The notes: generated from the letters alone by a model not told the origin. Shown: positions 12,401 through 22,438, numbered from the stretch's first letter. The stretch: DNA of 64,000 nucleotides from Molanna angustata (GCA_963576475.1 OY754982.1:22122336-22186335), one strand, 5' to 3'. Numbers and translations are program-made.

Positions 12401-12708
12401 TGTTCTCCTCTTTTTGCCTACCCCCTGGACCGTTACATGACGAGTGGCAGGCTGCATCGATGTATCCCGAAGGAATCCAGGGGGTTTTGTTGCTTATATA
12501 CTAAGTATACATTACACTAAAACACTAAAAAAAAGATACTTAAAATTAACAAGAATGTCCTTTTTGTCTACAAGCATTTCTACAAATATCCTGAGCCACG
12601 ATGGAGACGAATTTGCTGTGGCGGATGTCGTCCTAGTTGTAGTTCACAAAAACGGTCGCTTACGCGTACGATGTGCCGCATCACAGAATTGCTCAAATGA
12701 CGGAGTAG
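9418..12708 (-). mobile_element. RTE-like non-LTR retrotransposon, near full length
   Basis: Whole insertion of about 3.3 kb. The 3' end is at the low-coordinate side, where 9418-9437 is a CATA-type tail repeat, as expected for RTE elements, which end in short tandem repeats rather than poly(A). The 5' leader is about 250 bp (12458-12708). The borders are set precisely because the element interrupts a palindrome: arm sequence stops at GTTCAC (9417) and resumes at AATGAGATCC (12709). Comparison with the other arm shows about 15 bp of target missing at the insertion point. Its 3' end is repeated in truncated copies at 19388-19712 and 39536-39598. Confidence 0.9.
9440..12457 (-). CDS. RTE-like endonuclease/reverse transcriptase (intact)
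   Basis: Single uninterrupted open frame of 1005 residues encoding the protein of a non-LTR retrotransposon. It nicks target DNA and copies its own RNA onto the break. Residues about 20-265 form an APE-type endonuclease, seen in WNIRGG (26-31), SETK (54-57), AGDLNGWVG (161-169) and ETDHYLV (254-260). Residues about 500-770 form the reverse transcriptase, with AGYDSVSAELIKYGG (504-518), KNYRAISLLS (561-570), FIDLEKAYDKV (630-640), SGVRQGCVLSPWLFN (687-701) and the catalytic YADD (730-733). The C-terminal part has LRWFGHVERM (914-923) and a GKRGRGRPRKGW basic patch (939-950), typical of RTE-type proteins. No ORF1 is visible. All catalytic motifs are present, so this copy may be young. The start at 12457 is the first ATG of the frame and is not proven. 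Confidence 0.93.
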   Translation of the reverse strand: MQPATRHVTVQGVGKKRRTECRIGVWNIRGGMDRKMYEMCDVMKEKEIDIMCVSETKKKGKGMNVRNDGMIELWSGVKSDDFACKGVGLILAKRMGTYMKEYKLEWSRLMWVRLKIGITSVFLIIGYAPVNSDSESEKDEFWNTLTEIMNMKKDNERVILAGDLNGWVGVRRKNFESVLGPHGDSRVNENGKRLLEVCTEGNLFVANTVFSHKRVHQYTWQRGNERSIIDYVCVDAALRKATVDTRVYRGAELETDHYLVISKIDLFTGWRSKTHRSDPPKRTKVERLQDENVRKQYVKDIGSKLLLAIDSKGIIEEAWTTLKETVCKTAERVCGVAKRGGKKGDAWWNERVKFVVGEKKKAWMALIAAKGSNSEERAKEKYKECKKMVKDIVKREKDFLKEKESLKIANDFPGNMKMFWKGVAKRKNGSVKVSQGINDKDGKLIMDEDGVKERWKEYFKELYDCGLSGGMNQRAWQVYEDEKDEITKDEVFEAVKHAKAGKAAGYDSVSAELIKYGGDQMLEWCHSLFNKCWEAGRTPSDWRNAVVVPLYKGKGSKLDCKNYRAISLLSSVGKMYARILDQRVRKVTESKIWDIQGAFVGGRGCIDQIFSLRMVTEKVLDKNQKLFCAFIDLEKAYDKVNREKLWDILSVYGVKSKLIRAIASLYENSEACVRVNDTVTSWFSINSGVRQGCVLSPWLFNLYIDFCIRALRDENKGLKLSTVTVRDLMYADDKVLLAESVEELQYLVSMVYEGCIEYGLRMNASKSKVMVFEKCESRTSCQIKVENEWLEQVDEYVYLGSMFQRNGRPDKDIERRVMAGNRVNGALKPVMNDRNVSKEAKVAIHNAIVVPTLMYASETWTWQKSHESRINAVEMRSLRRICNRTMYDRVRNEVTRKECKMKKDVVTRMKVNTLRWFGHVERMNEERLTKKIYKADRNGKRGRGRPRKGWHDHVNDILKEGNVRSLNNRRTCMRRSMNVDEAVNVCQDRIVWRSVLSAYPARDMA

Positions 12709-12900
12709 AATGAGATCCCTATCAATTCAATTTTTGAAAGTTCTATATACCTATTGCAATACTGAAATTCTTTTCGCTTAAAAATAAGGATATTATTTAA
12801 AAAAAAAAAAATAATAATAATATCCTTATTTTCAAGCGAAAAGAATTTCAGTATTGCAATATATAGAACTTTCAAAAATTGAATTGATAGGGATCTCATT
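12709..12900. repeat. Inner hairpin of the palindromic element
   Basis: Two arms of about 88 bp, for example GAGATCCCTATCAATTCAAT and its complement, separated by an A-rich loop at about 12798-12813. The left arm has an extra CCT near 12751. Almost perfect complementarity implies recent formation or gene conversion between arms. Confidence 0.9.
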
Positions 12901-13429
12901 AAAAAGGCATAATTGGTGAACGTTGCGCAAGCGCATAAAGTGATCACGTGAACCAGCCGGTGACAGGTCGTCAGCCCTGTAGGTGCCTTGATTTCCCGGT
13001 TCTCCTTCAGTAAATATTCCAACTTCGTCTCTATTGAGATAATTAAAAATCTGTTAAAAATATCTTTGACCCTCGACCGGGGAAAAAATCCAATGTTTGC
13101 GCATATGCAATAATAAAAAATATTGGATTTTATTTTATTTAAAACATATACCTCCTAAACGCGACTCTAATCTATTCAACGATCAACACACGAATAAGGA
13201 TTTGTAGGTTTGTATCAACGACGGTGGGCTATGGTTCGTTGATCCTCGTCAATCTTCGGAAGTATTCGAGAATCTATGACATACATGTTGCAGCTCCAGG
13301 AGTGCTGCTACAATCGTTAGATTCTTTTCAACAACAAGTTTATTAAAAACATATCTTTCTTTTTCAAAACTTTTTCAAAGTACAGGTGGCTTCAATACCA
13401 TGAAAAACGAATGCGTTGTGCCCAACGCT

Positions 13430-13949
13430 ATACCCCTCACTACCAAGTCACTCTACAAAATATTCGAACTTTGTATGAAAAATTTTCAGCATTTTCATGA
13501 AATGAGTTTGTTAAAGTATTTTTGGTTTTAACATTTTATCACGAAAACTTGATAATTCTTCAATGCCACTTTATGAAAGTGATGTGCCTTTTTATCAATT
13601 TGAAAAAAAAATATTAAATTTCCGAGTTTGGGGTCAAGTTTTCCGAATTTGGGGTCACTTTAAAAAATTTGACAAATAAAAAAATTGAGACGCACTGATC
13701 ATATATCCTTCAAAATTTAATGGGGTCTAACCGGATTAAATATACGAATTCGCAAAATATTAAAAGAATCGAATAAACACGCCGTACATAGTAGGTACCT
13801 ACACTGCACAGTGCACATACACACAGATACATTGTGATGAAACTTTCAGAATACAATCTCAGCATGATACTAGTTGATAATCTGCAATAAAAAAATAATT
13901 TAAAATTTGCGAATTCATAACTCTCCACTTGGGGGGTAGTGAGGAGTAA
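13430..13949 (+). mobile_element. TA-flanked MITE A, copy 1
   Basis: About 520 bp. Starts TACCCCTCACTACCAAGTCA and ends GTAGTGAGGAGTA, so the ends are inverted repeats of CTCCTCACTACC bordered by TA. This is the pattern of Tc1/mariner-type non-autonomous elements. The interior shares TTTCAGCATTTTCATGAAAT and GAGTTTGGGGTC with the other copies. No coding capacity. Confidence 0.8.
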
Positions 13950-14722
13950 AAATACTTTTATAAACGAGCTTTCACGAATGGTACTATAGAAACCTTGTAA
14001 TGTCAGCAGGTCAAGCATATCTACAAGCATCCCAGTGAAAATATATAAAAACTGAATATTCTTATTTATTCATAGATTTCTAAAATAATGGTTTTACTTG
14101 AACTACTTTTGCGTGAATTAGGTTGTTGGCAAATTCACGCACACGCATTACTTCCTTGTGAGTAAATCTTTATAGGTAAATTTGATCTTTTTTGAAGATA
14201 GCTTTGTTCGCAAATCAATAGATGTCTTCATCGATATATGTCAATCTATTGTTGTATAATATACTAAACTTCACAATACCCAACTTATTCAAAGCGCCCA
14301 TTTCCGAAATATCGTATTTCTTACTGAGAAATCTATACCCACACGATTTCTCTAATTTCATTATACATGTTTGATTTGCTCGCGTATTAGGGGTTGACTT
14401 TCAAAAACAAATCTGAATGCCAATCTTAAAATCATTCTATTAAATAAAAGACTAGCCGTAAAATGTATTTCAAAATAACAGTAAAATAGAGTGTATCAAA
14501 TCATAGATTTAAAATTAGATAGAAAACGTACTTATTCAATAAAAAAATTCCGAACTGCCATCAATTTCCTTGCAAAAAATGTTAACAATTTTATTTTAAA
14601 ATATCGATGTTAATCTGAAAACAAAAACATTTTCCAGAGTTTATTTAATGCATTATGTATGTTCATAGCGTGATTCCTAATTATAGATTTCTTTCATATT
14701 AAATATATTTTTTCTTTCGCAG

Positions 14723-14779
14723 GTTTTCCTCAGCTCAAGTCTTCCTTTTCATCCTCAGGACAACCATCATGTTTATCAG
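14723..14779 (+). CDS. Candidate Vsx exon A (internal, 57 bp)
   Basis: Candidate internal coding exon, probably part of the same Vsx-type gene as the downstream homeodomain exons. It follows a strong acceptor: a T/C-rich tract ending TTTCTTTCGCAG. It ends at a weak donor, GTTTGT. Read in phase 1 (two bases GT complete a split codon), it is open for 18 codons and gives a Ser/Pro-rich peptide beginning FPQLKSSF and ending SCLS, then leaves one base. That phase joins exactly to exon B, creating GAT (Asp). No known domain is visible; the peptide resembles a low-complexity N-terminal region of a transcription factor. The other frames are also open over so short a span, so openness alone is weak evidence. 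What supports it is the acceptor and the phase chain A-B-C-D. The exon could be a chance splice-site pair or belong to another transcript. Confidence 0.45.
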
Positions 14780-15239
14780 GTTTGTTTTATTCATTTGTAT
14801 ATGTTATTTTATTGTTTTTTTTAATTATTTTTCACAAAATGAACTAAATTAATGCTGTAAAAATAATATCTTAATACGCGTTTAAGACGATGTTAGGTGC
14901 ATAGCTCCAAAAATATTTATAAAAAAAATTGGTATAGTTGCATTTTGTATCCTTTTTGACTATATATTTAATGAAAAAAGTTTTTTTAATCTTAATAGCA
15001 GTAGATTTTAAAGATACATAGCAAATATTTTTTTTCAATAATTATGTTTTAATAATAGTTGATGAGGAGACCATAAACAATCCTTGTTTAAGAAATTAAT
15101 ATCGCAAATATTTAATATTATTAAGTTTTTGTATAATATTAAAAAAATATTTTACTAAGTATATAAGAAAATTTTGGAGGTCTTATTGCCCATATCGCCC
15201 AGCCAATTGCTATAGTAAATCCATTAAGAAGTACAGTAA

Positions 15240-15350
15240 TCGGCATAAGTCATGAAAATTTTCGTCGTGGATCAAATTAACCAAGCAAAGCATCCAAATT
15301 TGTTTTCCAAATGTGTATGTCGATAGCTAAGTATATCAAGAATATGAAAA
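15240..15350 (+). mobile_element. Decayed MITE B fragment
   Basis: Retains ATGAAAATTTTCGTCGTGGA, then AACCAAGCAAAGCATCCAAA. The outer inverted ends are lost. Weak but in the right order for this family. Confidence 0.45.
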
Positions 15351-15550
15351 CATATTTACAATAAATTATTAACGACTGGGAAAATATCTTCTACTGTCCA
15401 ACTATGAACGAGTCTTTGCCTATATTCACGGATATCTTTACGTCTAACTATTCCAGTATATCGTTCTAAATATCCCTGGGAAGTATAGCCTTGTGGACAA
15501 AGGATCTCGTGGAGTATTATTGTGAGTAGAGGAGAGAAATAGGACGATGA

Positions 15551-15592
15551 GGGGAGACGTGGGAGGGAGTATGGGGGAGGGAGATCGGGGGA
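15551..15592 (+). other. G-run cluster with quadruplex potential
   Basis: Seven runs of three to five G within about 42 bp (GGGGAGACGTGGGAGGGAGT, then ATGGGGGAGGGAG and ATCGGGGG). This sits in a purine-rich block at 15520-15620 of an AT-rich intron. Loops are short, so a G-quadruplex on the + strand, and in the nascent RNA, is plausible. Function unknown. Confidence 0.7.
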
Positions 15593-16229
15593 GTTAAAAT
15601 GAAGGGGGATTCAAGGTGAGATTTGAGATTGATAAACACAAAGGTTTAAGTGGCAGGTGGTTCGAGAAGTGATTAGCTAAGTATCCTCAATTCTTACAGC
15701 GAAAACGACTCTTTATTTTATACATTGCAAACAGTCAATTTCAATCTTCATTTTTTCATTTATTGTCCGCCTAGAACAGAGAATACTTATAAAAAAACAA
15801 TATTTTTTTTTATTAGTTGAGTTTAAAGAAAACAACGCGACGATATTCGAAAAATTTCAAACTTTGGAAAAAATTGTGAAAAAATCAGAGGCAACAGTTG
15901 TGCGCAAAAACAACTATCATACTGACTTTTGAAAATAATGACTGTTTCTGTATCTTGAAATTTGAAAATTATGATTATCCCTGTAGCTGATATTTTGGAA
16001 AATATTACGGATCCTGCTTTGGAAGATACAATAATATCTTGAGATATAATGAATGTAATGCCAAGATCTCTCTGTCCATGTCTTTCAGAGTTGTTTACCA
16101 AAATATTTCATTGGTCATTCAAAAAACCCATACTACGTGTATGTCCATGTTTTTGTCATAAAAGTCATTCATTATCCAATTGACGTTGATCAATATTGAC
16201 ATAATACCTCTTTAACTCTTGAAGCTCTC

Positions 16230-17330
16230 CGCAGCTCCTCGAGGAAGAATGCTCCAGCGCAGTGCTTAGTCTAGAAAAAAAATATGAATGGAGAATAACG
16301 GCAGAAGCAAAATAGATCATGAACATAACAGAAGCCAGAGATGTACGTCAAGAGAGGAAAATTGACTTTCGTTTCTTTCTGCCAACAAAAACAACCATAA
16401 AACAAATATATATTTATTTTCTTTAATTGCTTAATCTACGTGTTCCTACCAAGAAACTTTCAAAGAAAGTTAAGTTACATTTCAGCCGATTCAGTATTTC
16501 AAGATGATGGTCTCAACAGGAATTTAGTGATTGGAACAAACGAGCCTACTTTATTCTTGCAAAATGCCAAAGGGTCGGGAGATTGAAGATAATCAAGTTT
16601 AGGTTAAGTGATGTTTGTTGGCAAAACCGCTCCATTTGCCATTACTGGGTGACAAAACTCTCTCTCATCTTGGCTAATCAATTAAAAATTTAATTAAGAT
16701 CAAACGCCAAACAAGAGCGCTTCATCCATCTTACCTCCACCGCGAGCCACCCTCTTACCGTGTCCTAAAATGGCAAAAACTTCTCGCAAGGTGTGCGGCT
16801 GAATCACTCCACCAGAGTAGATAGGAACAAAGCCAAAGTTCCGACAATGTCTTCACACCTCCAGTTTGGATCGGACATTTTGTCAATGGACCGATCGCCC
16901 GGTCGGAATACTGGCGTGTCCCGATACACACAAGGGGAACGTGTTTAACGCTTTACACCCAACCTTTTGTTTCGGCATAATGAATATGCACCAGTTTACC
17001 ACCTCGTTCGAGACAAGTGCGCAACGTTCCAAGTGACAATCGTCAAAACGAACCAGTCTCGTCCCTATCGTCTTGAGTAATAAGATCTGTAATTGTCTGC
17101 GCGTATAGAACTCACTGCACAACTTTGATAATACACAAATTTCGGGCTGATGCTGAAATATAGCATTTCTACGGCGTATCAATAAGGAAGAATAGTCTTT
17201 GAGTTCATTTGCTGCAAGGTTGTTTTTCGTGTGTATTTTCAAAGCCATGTGTGAGGTTATGTTTTCAGTATCGATTTTCTTTAGCGTAGCGTGTAAACGT
17301 CATGTGTGTGTTTTGCAGCGGGAATGTTGA
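16230..17330. promoter_or_regulatory. Candidate intronic regulatory region
   Basis: This 1.1-kb stretch has no recognised transposon and is visibly richer in GC and in non-repetitive sequence than its surroundings. It contains a cluster of homeodomain-type sites at about 16675-16700 (CTAATCAATTAAAAATTTAA followed by TTAAG). Position in a very long intron of a developmental transcription-factor gene fits an enhancer. A 121-codon - strand frame (16883-17248) crosses it but shows no domain, so I treat it as non-coding. The call is inference; conservation was not tested. Confidence 0.35.
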
Positions 17331-17993
17331 AGGGTTGGCTGATTTGAATTTCGAATGTTTTCGCACGGCATGGGAAGAAATTGTTCGCGTCGAATAAATT
17401 ACATAGTTATTTATTTAAAACAAACTCGAGTCATAGACAAAAATCTAGTATGTTCTATTATACTCGCTTCAAAATCTTTTGTATCTATGCTAACATTTAT
17501 CTATGACAAGTCAATAATATATAAAGGTTATCGAACTTTATGAATTATATTATTTGAACGAATTAGTCGTTGCAAGAATAATCATTTCTCTGAATAAATC
17601 GACAGTATTAATAGCTTAGTCCCGAAGAAAATAATTGTATGGTGTTATATACTTTGTTCGTGGGATTTTCAATTTTGAAGCCTAAAATTTCAGAAGGTAT
17701 CTAAAAATTAAGGCCTACACAACTTTTTACTCGGAATTTAGAATTTTTATTTTTTTTTTGTCAGGGGTTACAACATTTGAATTTTTATTTTTTAATTCCT
17801 CATATCACAAAAACTATAAAAGCTAAATCATTAAAAATTTGTATTACTATAGAAAAATACAATATCTCTAATTATTTTTTATAAACAATTCCAGCGGTTG
17901 TCAACCATATGTTTATTGAGAAAAAAAATGAAAATTTATGTAGGTAAGTACTTTTCTACTTGAAAATTCCGAAATACCCCAAAGAGTTAAATA

Positions 17994-18192
17994 TTCCAAC
18001 TGTCGATTCGTTCAAGATAATGAAATTCATTTGAAGGAAGAGAGTTTAAATCCAAAACGCGTGTATGAAGGAATTTTTTTTCAGGGCTTTTCCAACTTTG
18101 AACACCAATTTAGAGGCTTTGCAACATATATGTTCCATATACGGATTTACTCAGAATTCGGAGTAGAACATTTCGTGTGTCTGTGTGTGTAT

Positions 18193-18261
<69 letters not shown>

Positions 18262-19011
18262 TGTGTGTGTGTGTGTGTCCCTTATAACTTTTGATCCGCT
18301 CAATTTACAGAGCTCAAATTTTCAGAATATATAAACAGTTATAGGCCTACAAAACTTTTACACTCAGAATTTTGAATTTTTGTTTTGGTCAGAAGTTATC
18401 AACTTTTGAATTTTCGGTTTATTTTTCCATATACATATCTCAGAAACCATAAACGCTAGAACGCTGAAAATTGGTAAAAACATAGACAAATACAAAATCT
18501 CAAATTCGTTTTTTCAAAAAAATTCCAGGGTTTCTCAGACATTTTTTATTAAGAAAAATATTTTATTTATGATAAATTTATGAGTTTAACTGCCTATATT
18601 TTCAATTTTTTTAAGAATATCGAAAAATGCCGACCCAACACCCCAACCAGATAATTTAATTTTCTATAATAAATATCAACATTGTATTAGCACATTGTAT
18701 TAGCACATTAACATTTTTTTATAAAAATTGAATTTAGTGACGACATTGCTTCATACAATTTGTATGGCAGTCGCCTATACACAATATATAAGAAGACTTA
18801 ATAGTTTGATAGGTACTTAATCTCCAAACATACATACAGAACCATCATGCTGTTATCATATTCCGTGTAGGAAAAGAGGACTGACTTCCATACTGTCCTA
18901 TCTTGACATACATACCAACATGTGTTAAAATTTTCAATAATTTGGATTTATGGGTTTATAGTTTGATTATTATTCTTCAACTATACATACTATCGCTATC
19001 GACAGTTGGAT
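17994..19011. mobile_element. 1.0-kb TIR element with GT microsatellite, copy 1
   Basis: Starts with TTCCAACTGTCGATTCGTTC and ends ATCGACAGTTGGA, a short terminal inverted repeat. Internally it shares with 21339-22438 the words TTTGATCCGCTCAAT, AGGCCTACAAAACTTTT, TTTTTCCATATA and GCAGTCGCCTATACACAAT in the same order. It also holds the long GT repeat. No transposase; non-autonomous, class not assigned. Confidence 0.75.
18175..18278. repeat. GT microsatellite
   Basis: About 100 bp of GT repeats with two GTAT/GTCT interruptions. It causes an artificial Val-Cys open frame. It lies inside the 1.0-kb TIR element. Confidence 0.97.
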
Positions 19012-19387
19012 CTCATGTGTTACATGCAACTAGTCTATGAAAAATATGCACACTATACCTATAGGTACCTATAGGTATAGTAGTACCTACACATCAAACT
19101 TATTATGGCAATTTTGAAATAAATTGAATTTAGTGACGACATCGTTTCATACAACTTGTATGACAAAATACACAATATCTACGGGGACTCATCTAGTTTG
19201 ATACTTAAGTTTCATACATAAATACCTTAAGCCGTTTACCTATTCGGAGTAGTAAAAACTCTACACTATCCTATCCTGACATACATATATGTTTTGTATG
19301 GGAAATTACAATATCTCAAAATATGCAATTATTTGAATTTGAGGTTTTATAGTTTGGTACATATTCATCATTTATACATACTTCTAA

Positions 19388-19712
19388 CGCCATGTCCGTC
19401 TCGGGTTTGGCAGAGAGAGCCGAAAGCCACATTTTTCTATCTTGACACACACATTCCTCGCTTCGTCAATATTCATGAATCGTCTCATGCATGTAGGTAT
19501 CTACATTTCCGCCACTTACGACCTCTTATTCCGTTCCTGTCAGCATTGTATATTTTCTTTGTCAGACCTTCTTCATTCATTCTTCCCATGTGGCCAAACC
19601 ATCTCAATGTGTTAACTTTATTATTATAATTACATCTTTCTTCATCTCACATTCTTTCCTTGTGTCTTCATTTCTTACCTTGTCATACATCGTTCTATTA
19701 CAAATTCTTCTA
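19388..19712 (-). mobile_element. Truncated RTE-like copy (3' end)
   Basis: Follows the same order as 9440-9830: CGCCATGTCC at the end, GTTCCTGTCAGC, CATTCTTCCC, GTGGCCAAACCATCT, ATGTGTTAACTTT, ACATTCTTTCC and CATACATCGTTCTATTACAA. It therefore encodes, on the - strand, only the C-terminal part of the RTE protein, with indels. Inactive 5'-truncated relative of the intact copy. Confidence 0.85.
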
Positions 19713-19817
19713 CCTTTTATAAGTATACCTATGTATGAAATTTTATTGATAAAATCTGAGCAATACATACTTCTTATTTCTAAATAAGGAATGTGAAATA
19801 AGAACGAATAATATGTA

Positions 19818-19970
19818 GGGCGGTTAGCACACTGGGTTAAGTAATTCAGTTAATCTACTAGTGGTCGCAAGTTTGTATCCTGCCTCGATCGATTTCTTTC
19901 ACCTATATTGCAAGCATTTCTACTAGGTAAGTTGACGGAATGTATGAAAATGTGTATTCATTTTTATTAA
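19818..19970 (+). mobile_element. SINE family 1, diverged copy
   Basis: GGGCGGTTAGCACACTGGGT, a B-box variant AAGTTTGTATCC, TGCCTCGATCGATTTC and a degenerate tail. The B box has lost the TTCGAATCC core, so it is likely inert. Confidence 0.75.
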
Positions 19971-20599
19971 AACTATTATATTGGTTGTGGCTTATACTGA
20001 CATAGTAGGTTAGTGTATATTTTTTTCTTCTTGGAAGGTTGACAATCCCTAAATGCATTTTTTTATGTAATACATTTCTAGTATACATATTCTTTAACAT
20101 ATATTAGTTACCCAGCAAAGGAAAGAAGTTTTCATAATAGGTACACCATACATGCAAAAATATTGTCAAGAATCTCATAGTATGCACTATCTGTTGAGAA
20201 TGACCTACCTGTTGAGAAATCGATGTAAAAAAATGATTTTATAATAGATTTATTATTATTATTATTATTCATACAAAAATATATGGCGTTACAATAAAAA
20301 TTGAATCTGCAATGCCCCACTAGGCAAATAACCTGTGCCGGGGTCAATGCATCTCGAGACAGTGACACTGTATTTCTTGATACCAACATCAATCGTAGGT
20401 ATATAAAAAGTTATAATATCACAACAATGATGATCATATATTTATTATTTATTTATTTAAATAGATCTATAGCTATATTACAACATATAGCCTAATATAT
20501 TTCAATTTTTCATAATATAGTTAACATAATATATAAACATTTATTTCAATTTTTCACAATATAGTTAAAAAGACAAAACCTTTTTATTCTTTTGTCCCT

Positions 20600-21190
20600 C
20601 GGCATCATCATCATCATCATCATTGGCGCTACAGCCCACTGTGAGCCTTGGCCTCCTACAGAATTTTTCGCCATTTAGACCGGTCCATCGTCTGCATTCT
20701 CCAGTTTGTCACGCCAATCCTCTTTAGATCCTCCTGTACGCCGTCCATCCACCGCAGCTTGGGTCTCCCCACACCACGTCTCCCCTCCGGTCGTGTGTCG
20801 AGAATCTTCTTTGGGATTCGGCATTCCTCCATTCGCTGAACGTGCCCTAACCATTGAAGCCGATGTATTTTAATATATTTTACTATGTTAGGATCACTGT
20901 AAAGGTTCTCCAGCTCATGGTTGTACCTTATCCTCCATATTCCACTCTCACAAAGAGGCCCAAAGATTTTTCTCAAAACCTTCCGTTCAAAAACCAACAG
21001 CACTTTTTCATCCTTCCTATTAATAACCCAGCATTCAGCACCATATACAAGTATAATACTGGTAGCAGCAATGTTTTATACAATAACAACTTAGTATTTC
21101 GTGTCAACAATCGGGACTTGAGATGTCGGTGAATACCGAAATAGCATTTATTTCCCACAGCTATTCGTGTCCCTCGGCATACTTTCATAT
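20600..21190 (-). mobile_element. Second RTE-type LINE, C-terminal fragment
   Basis: On the - strand two frames joined by a frameshift near 20990 read CYFGIHRHLKSRLLTRNTK, then LLYKTLLLPVLYLYM, then FERKVLRKIFGPLCESG, RLQWLGHVQRMEECRIPKKI and GRRGVGRPKLRWMDGVQ. This is the C-terminal end of an RTE-type protein, clearly different from the intact copy at 9440-12457. The 3' tail is the ATC/GAT trinucleotide run at 20603-20622. 5'-truncated and broken. Confidence 0.88.
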
Positions 21191-21338
21191 AATTGAGAAA
21201 TCTGCGTTGAGATTTTATTTCGTTTGTCTAATCTAATATCTTCTCTGTTTCTCGTGTTATAGAGATTGATATTCTTTATTAGGTACCTATATCTAATTTT
21301 TGTTTTGAAATTTTTTGTATCATGCCATGAAACATTTT

Positions 21339-22438
21339 ATCCAACTGTCGATTCGTTCAAGAGAATTTAATTATCTTAATAAATCGACAGTATTAAGCCA
21401 ATACGCGTGTATGAAGGAACATTTTGTAATGGTGTAGTGGACTTTTTGCATACCAAAAACACCAACTTAGAGGCTTCGTTGCATATTATGTTCTGTATAT
21501 GGATGAATTTAGAATTTGAATTAGAACATTTTGTGTGTTATTTCGTTATTTGTGTATCTGTGTGTATGTGTGTTAGTGTGTCCCCCTGTAATAACTTTGA
21601 TCCGCTCAATGCACAGAAAGTTAAAAAAATATAAAAATATAAAACTTAAATAAAATACTCAAAATATTAATAGGCCTACAAAACTTTTATACTCAGAATT
21701 TTGAATTTTTGTTCAATCAGGGGTTTCCAACTTTTGAATTTTTACTTTATTTTTCCATATAACTATCTCAAAATCCATAAAAGATAGAAAGCTTAATATT
21801 TGTATAGATAAAACATCTCATTTTTTTAAAATTGTCCAGAGTTTCTCAAACATTTTTTATTAAGGAAAATATTTTTTTATGATAAATTTATGTGTTTAAC
21901 TGCCTATATTTCCAAAGTTTTAAAAAATATCGAATAAACCGAAACACCCCAACTAGATAATATAAATTTTCTATAGAAAAATATCAACATTGTAGTAGTA
22001 CATCCCAAAATTTACTTAACAATTTTTATAAAAATTTAATTTAGTGATACTTACTTACTTTCCGTGTCCGGAACACCATCATATTCGTAGCCCCCAATAT
22101 TCAGCCACTCGGATTCCACTAGTGTTCGCTATCACTGTGTATCAATTTAGTGATGACATCGCTTCATGAAAATTGTATGGCAGTCGCCTATACACAATTT
22201 CTAAGAAGACTCAATGATTTGATATTTAATCTCCAAATATACATACATACCACCATGCTGTTTTCATATTCTGGGTCGGAAAAACAGACTGACCTCCATA
22301 CTATCCTATCCTGACATACATACCTACATGTTTTATATAGGAAATAAAATATCTTAAAATATTTATTAATATGTGTTTGTGTTTATAGTTTGGTACGTAT
22401 TCTTTAATTATGCATACTATCGCCATCGACAGTTGGAT
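21339..22438. mobile_element. 1.1-kb TIR element, copy 2
   Basis: Starts ATCCAACTGTCGATTCGTTC and ends GCCATCGACAGTTGGAT, with the same terminal inverted repeat and internal order as 17994-19011. Its GT repeat is much shorter (about 21530-21575). An additional diverged partial copy of its interior lies at 22480-22600, and another near 17570-17960. Confidence 0.75.

Larger units (their letters stand above)
9274..13059. repeat. Palindromic (foldback) element split by the RTE insertion
   Basis: Outer arms 9274-9417 and 12916-13059 are each 144 bp and are reverse complements with about eight mismatches. Inner arms 12709-12797 and about 12814-12900 continue the same palindrome around an A-rich centre. 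Removing the 3.3-kb RTE copy leaves a foldback element of roughly 0.5 kb with arms of about 0.25 kb. A related single-arm copy at 51133-51203 reads straight through the junction that the RTE interrupts. No transposase is encoded; the superfamily and target duplication are not clear. Confidence 0.9.
1..14722. other. Sequence upstream of the first exon candidate
   Basis: No host coding exon was recognised here. It is probably intron or 5' flank of the Vsx-type gene. It is filled with a TTTA microsatellite, SINEs, LINE 3' ends, a 0.96-kb inverted-terminal-repeat element, and the palindrome with its nested RTE copy, all listed separately. The stretches 565-1430, 2340-2620, 3300-4380, 4810-5680 and 8855-9270 hold only AT-rich sequence with no gene or structure I can name. 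A start-codon exon could be hidden because short exons are hard to see by eye. Confidence 0.6.

Noticed and set aside
9377..12440. Several + strand open frames of 69-213 codons across 9.4-12.4 kb
   Set aside because: They are antisense to the intact RTE protein and have Ser/Phe/Thr-rich compositions expected from a complement of Lys/Glu-rich coding sequence.
18031..18294. 87-codon frame with a long Val-Cys repeat
   Set aside because: Direct translation of the GT microsatellite; no independent support.
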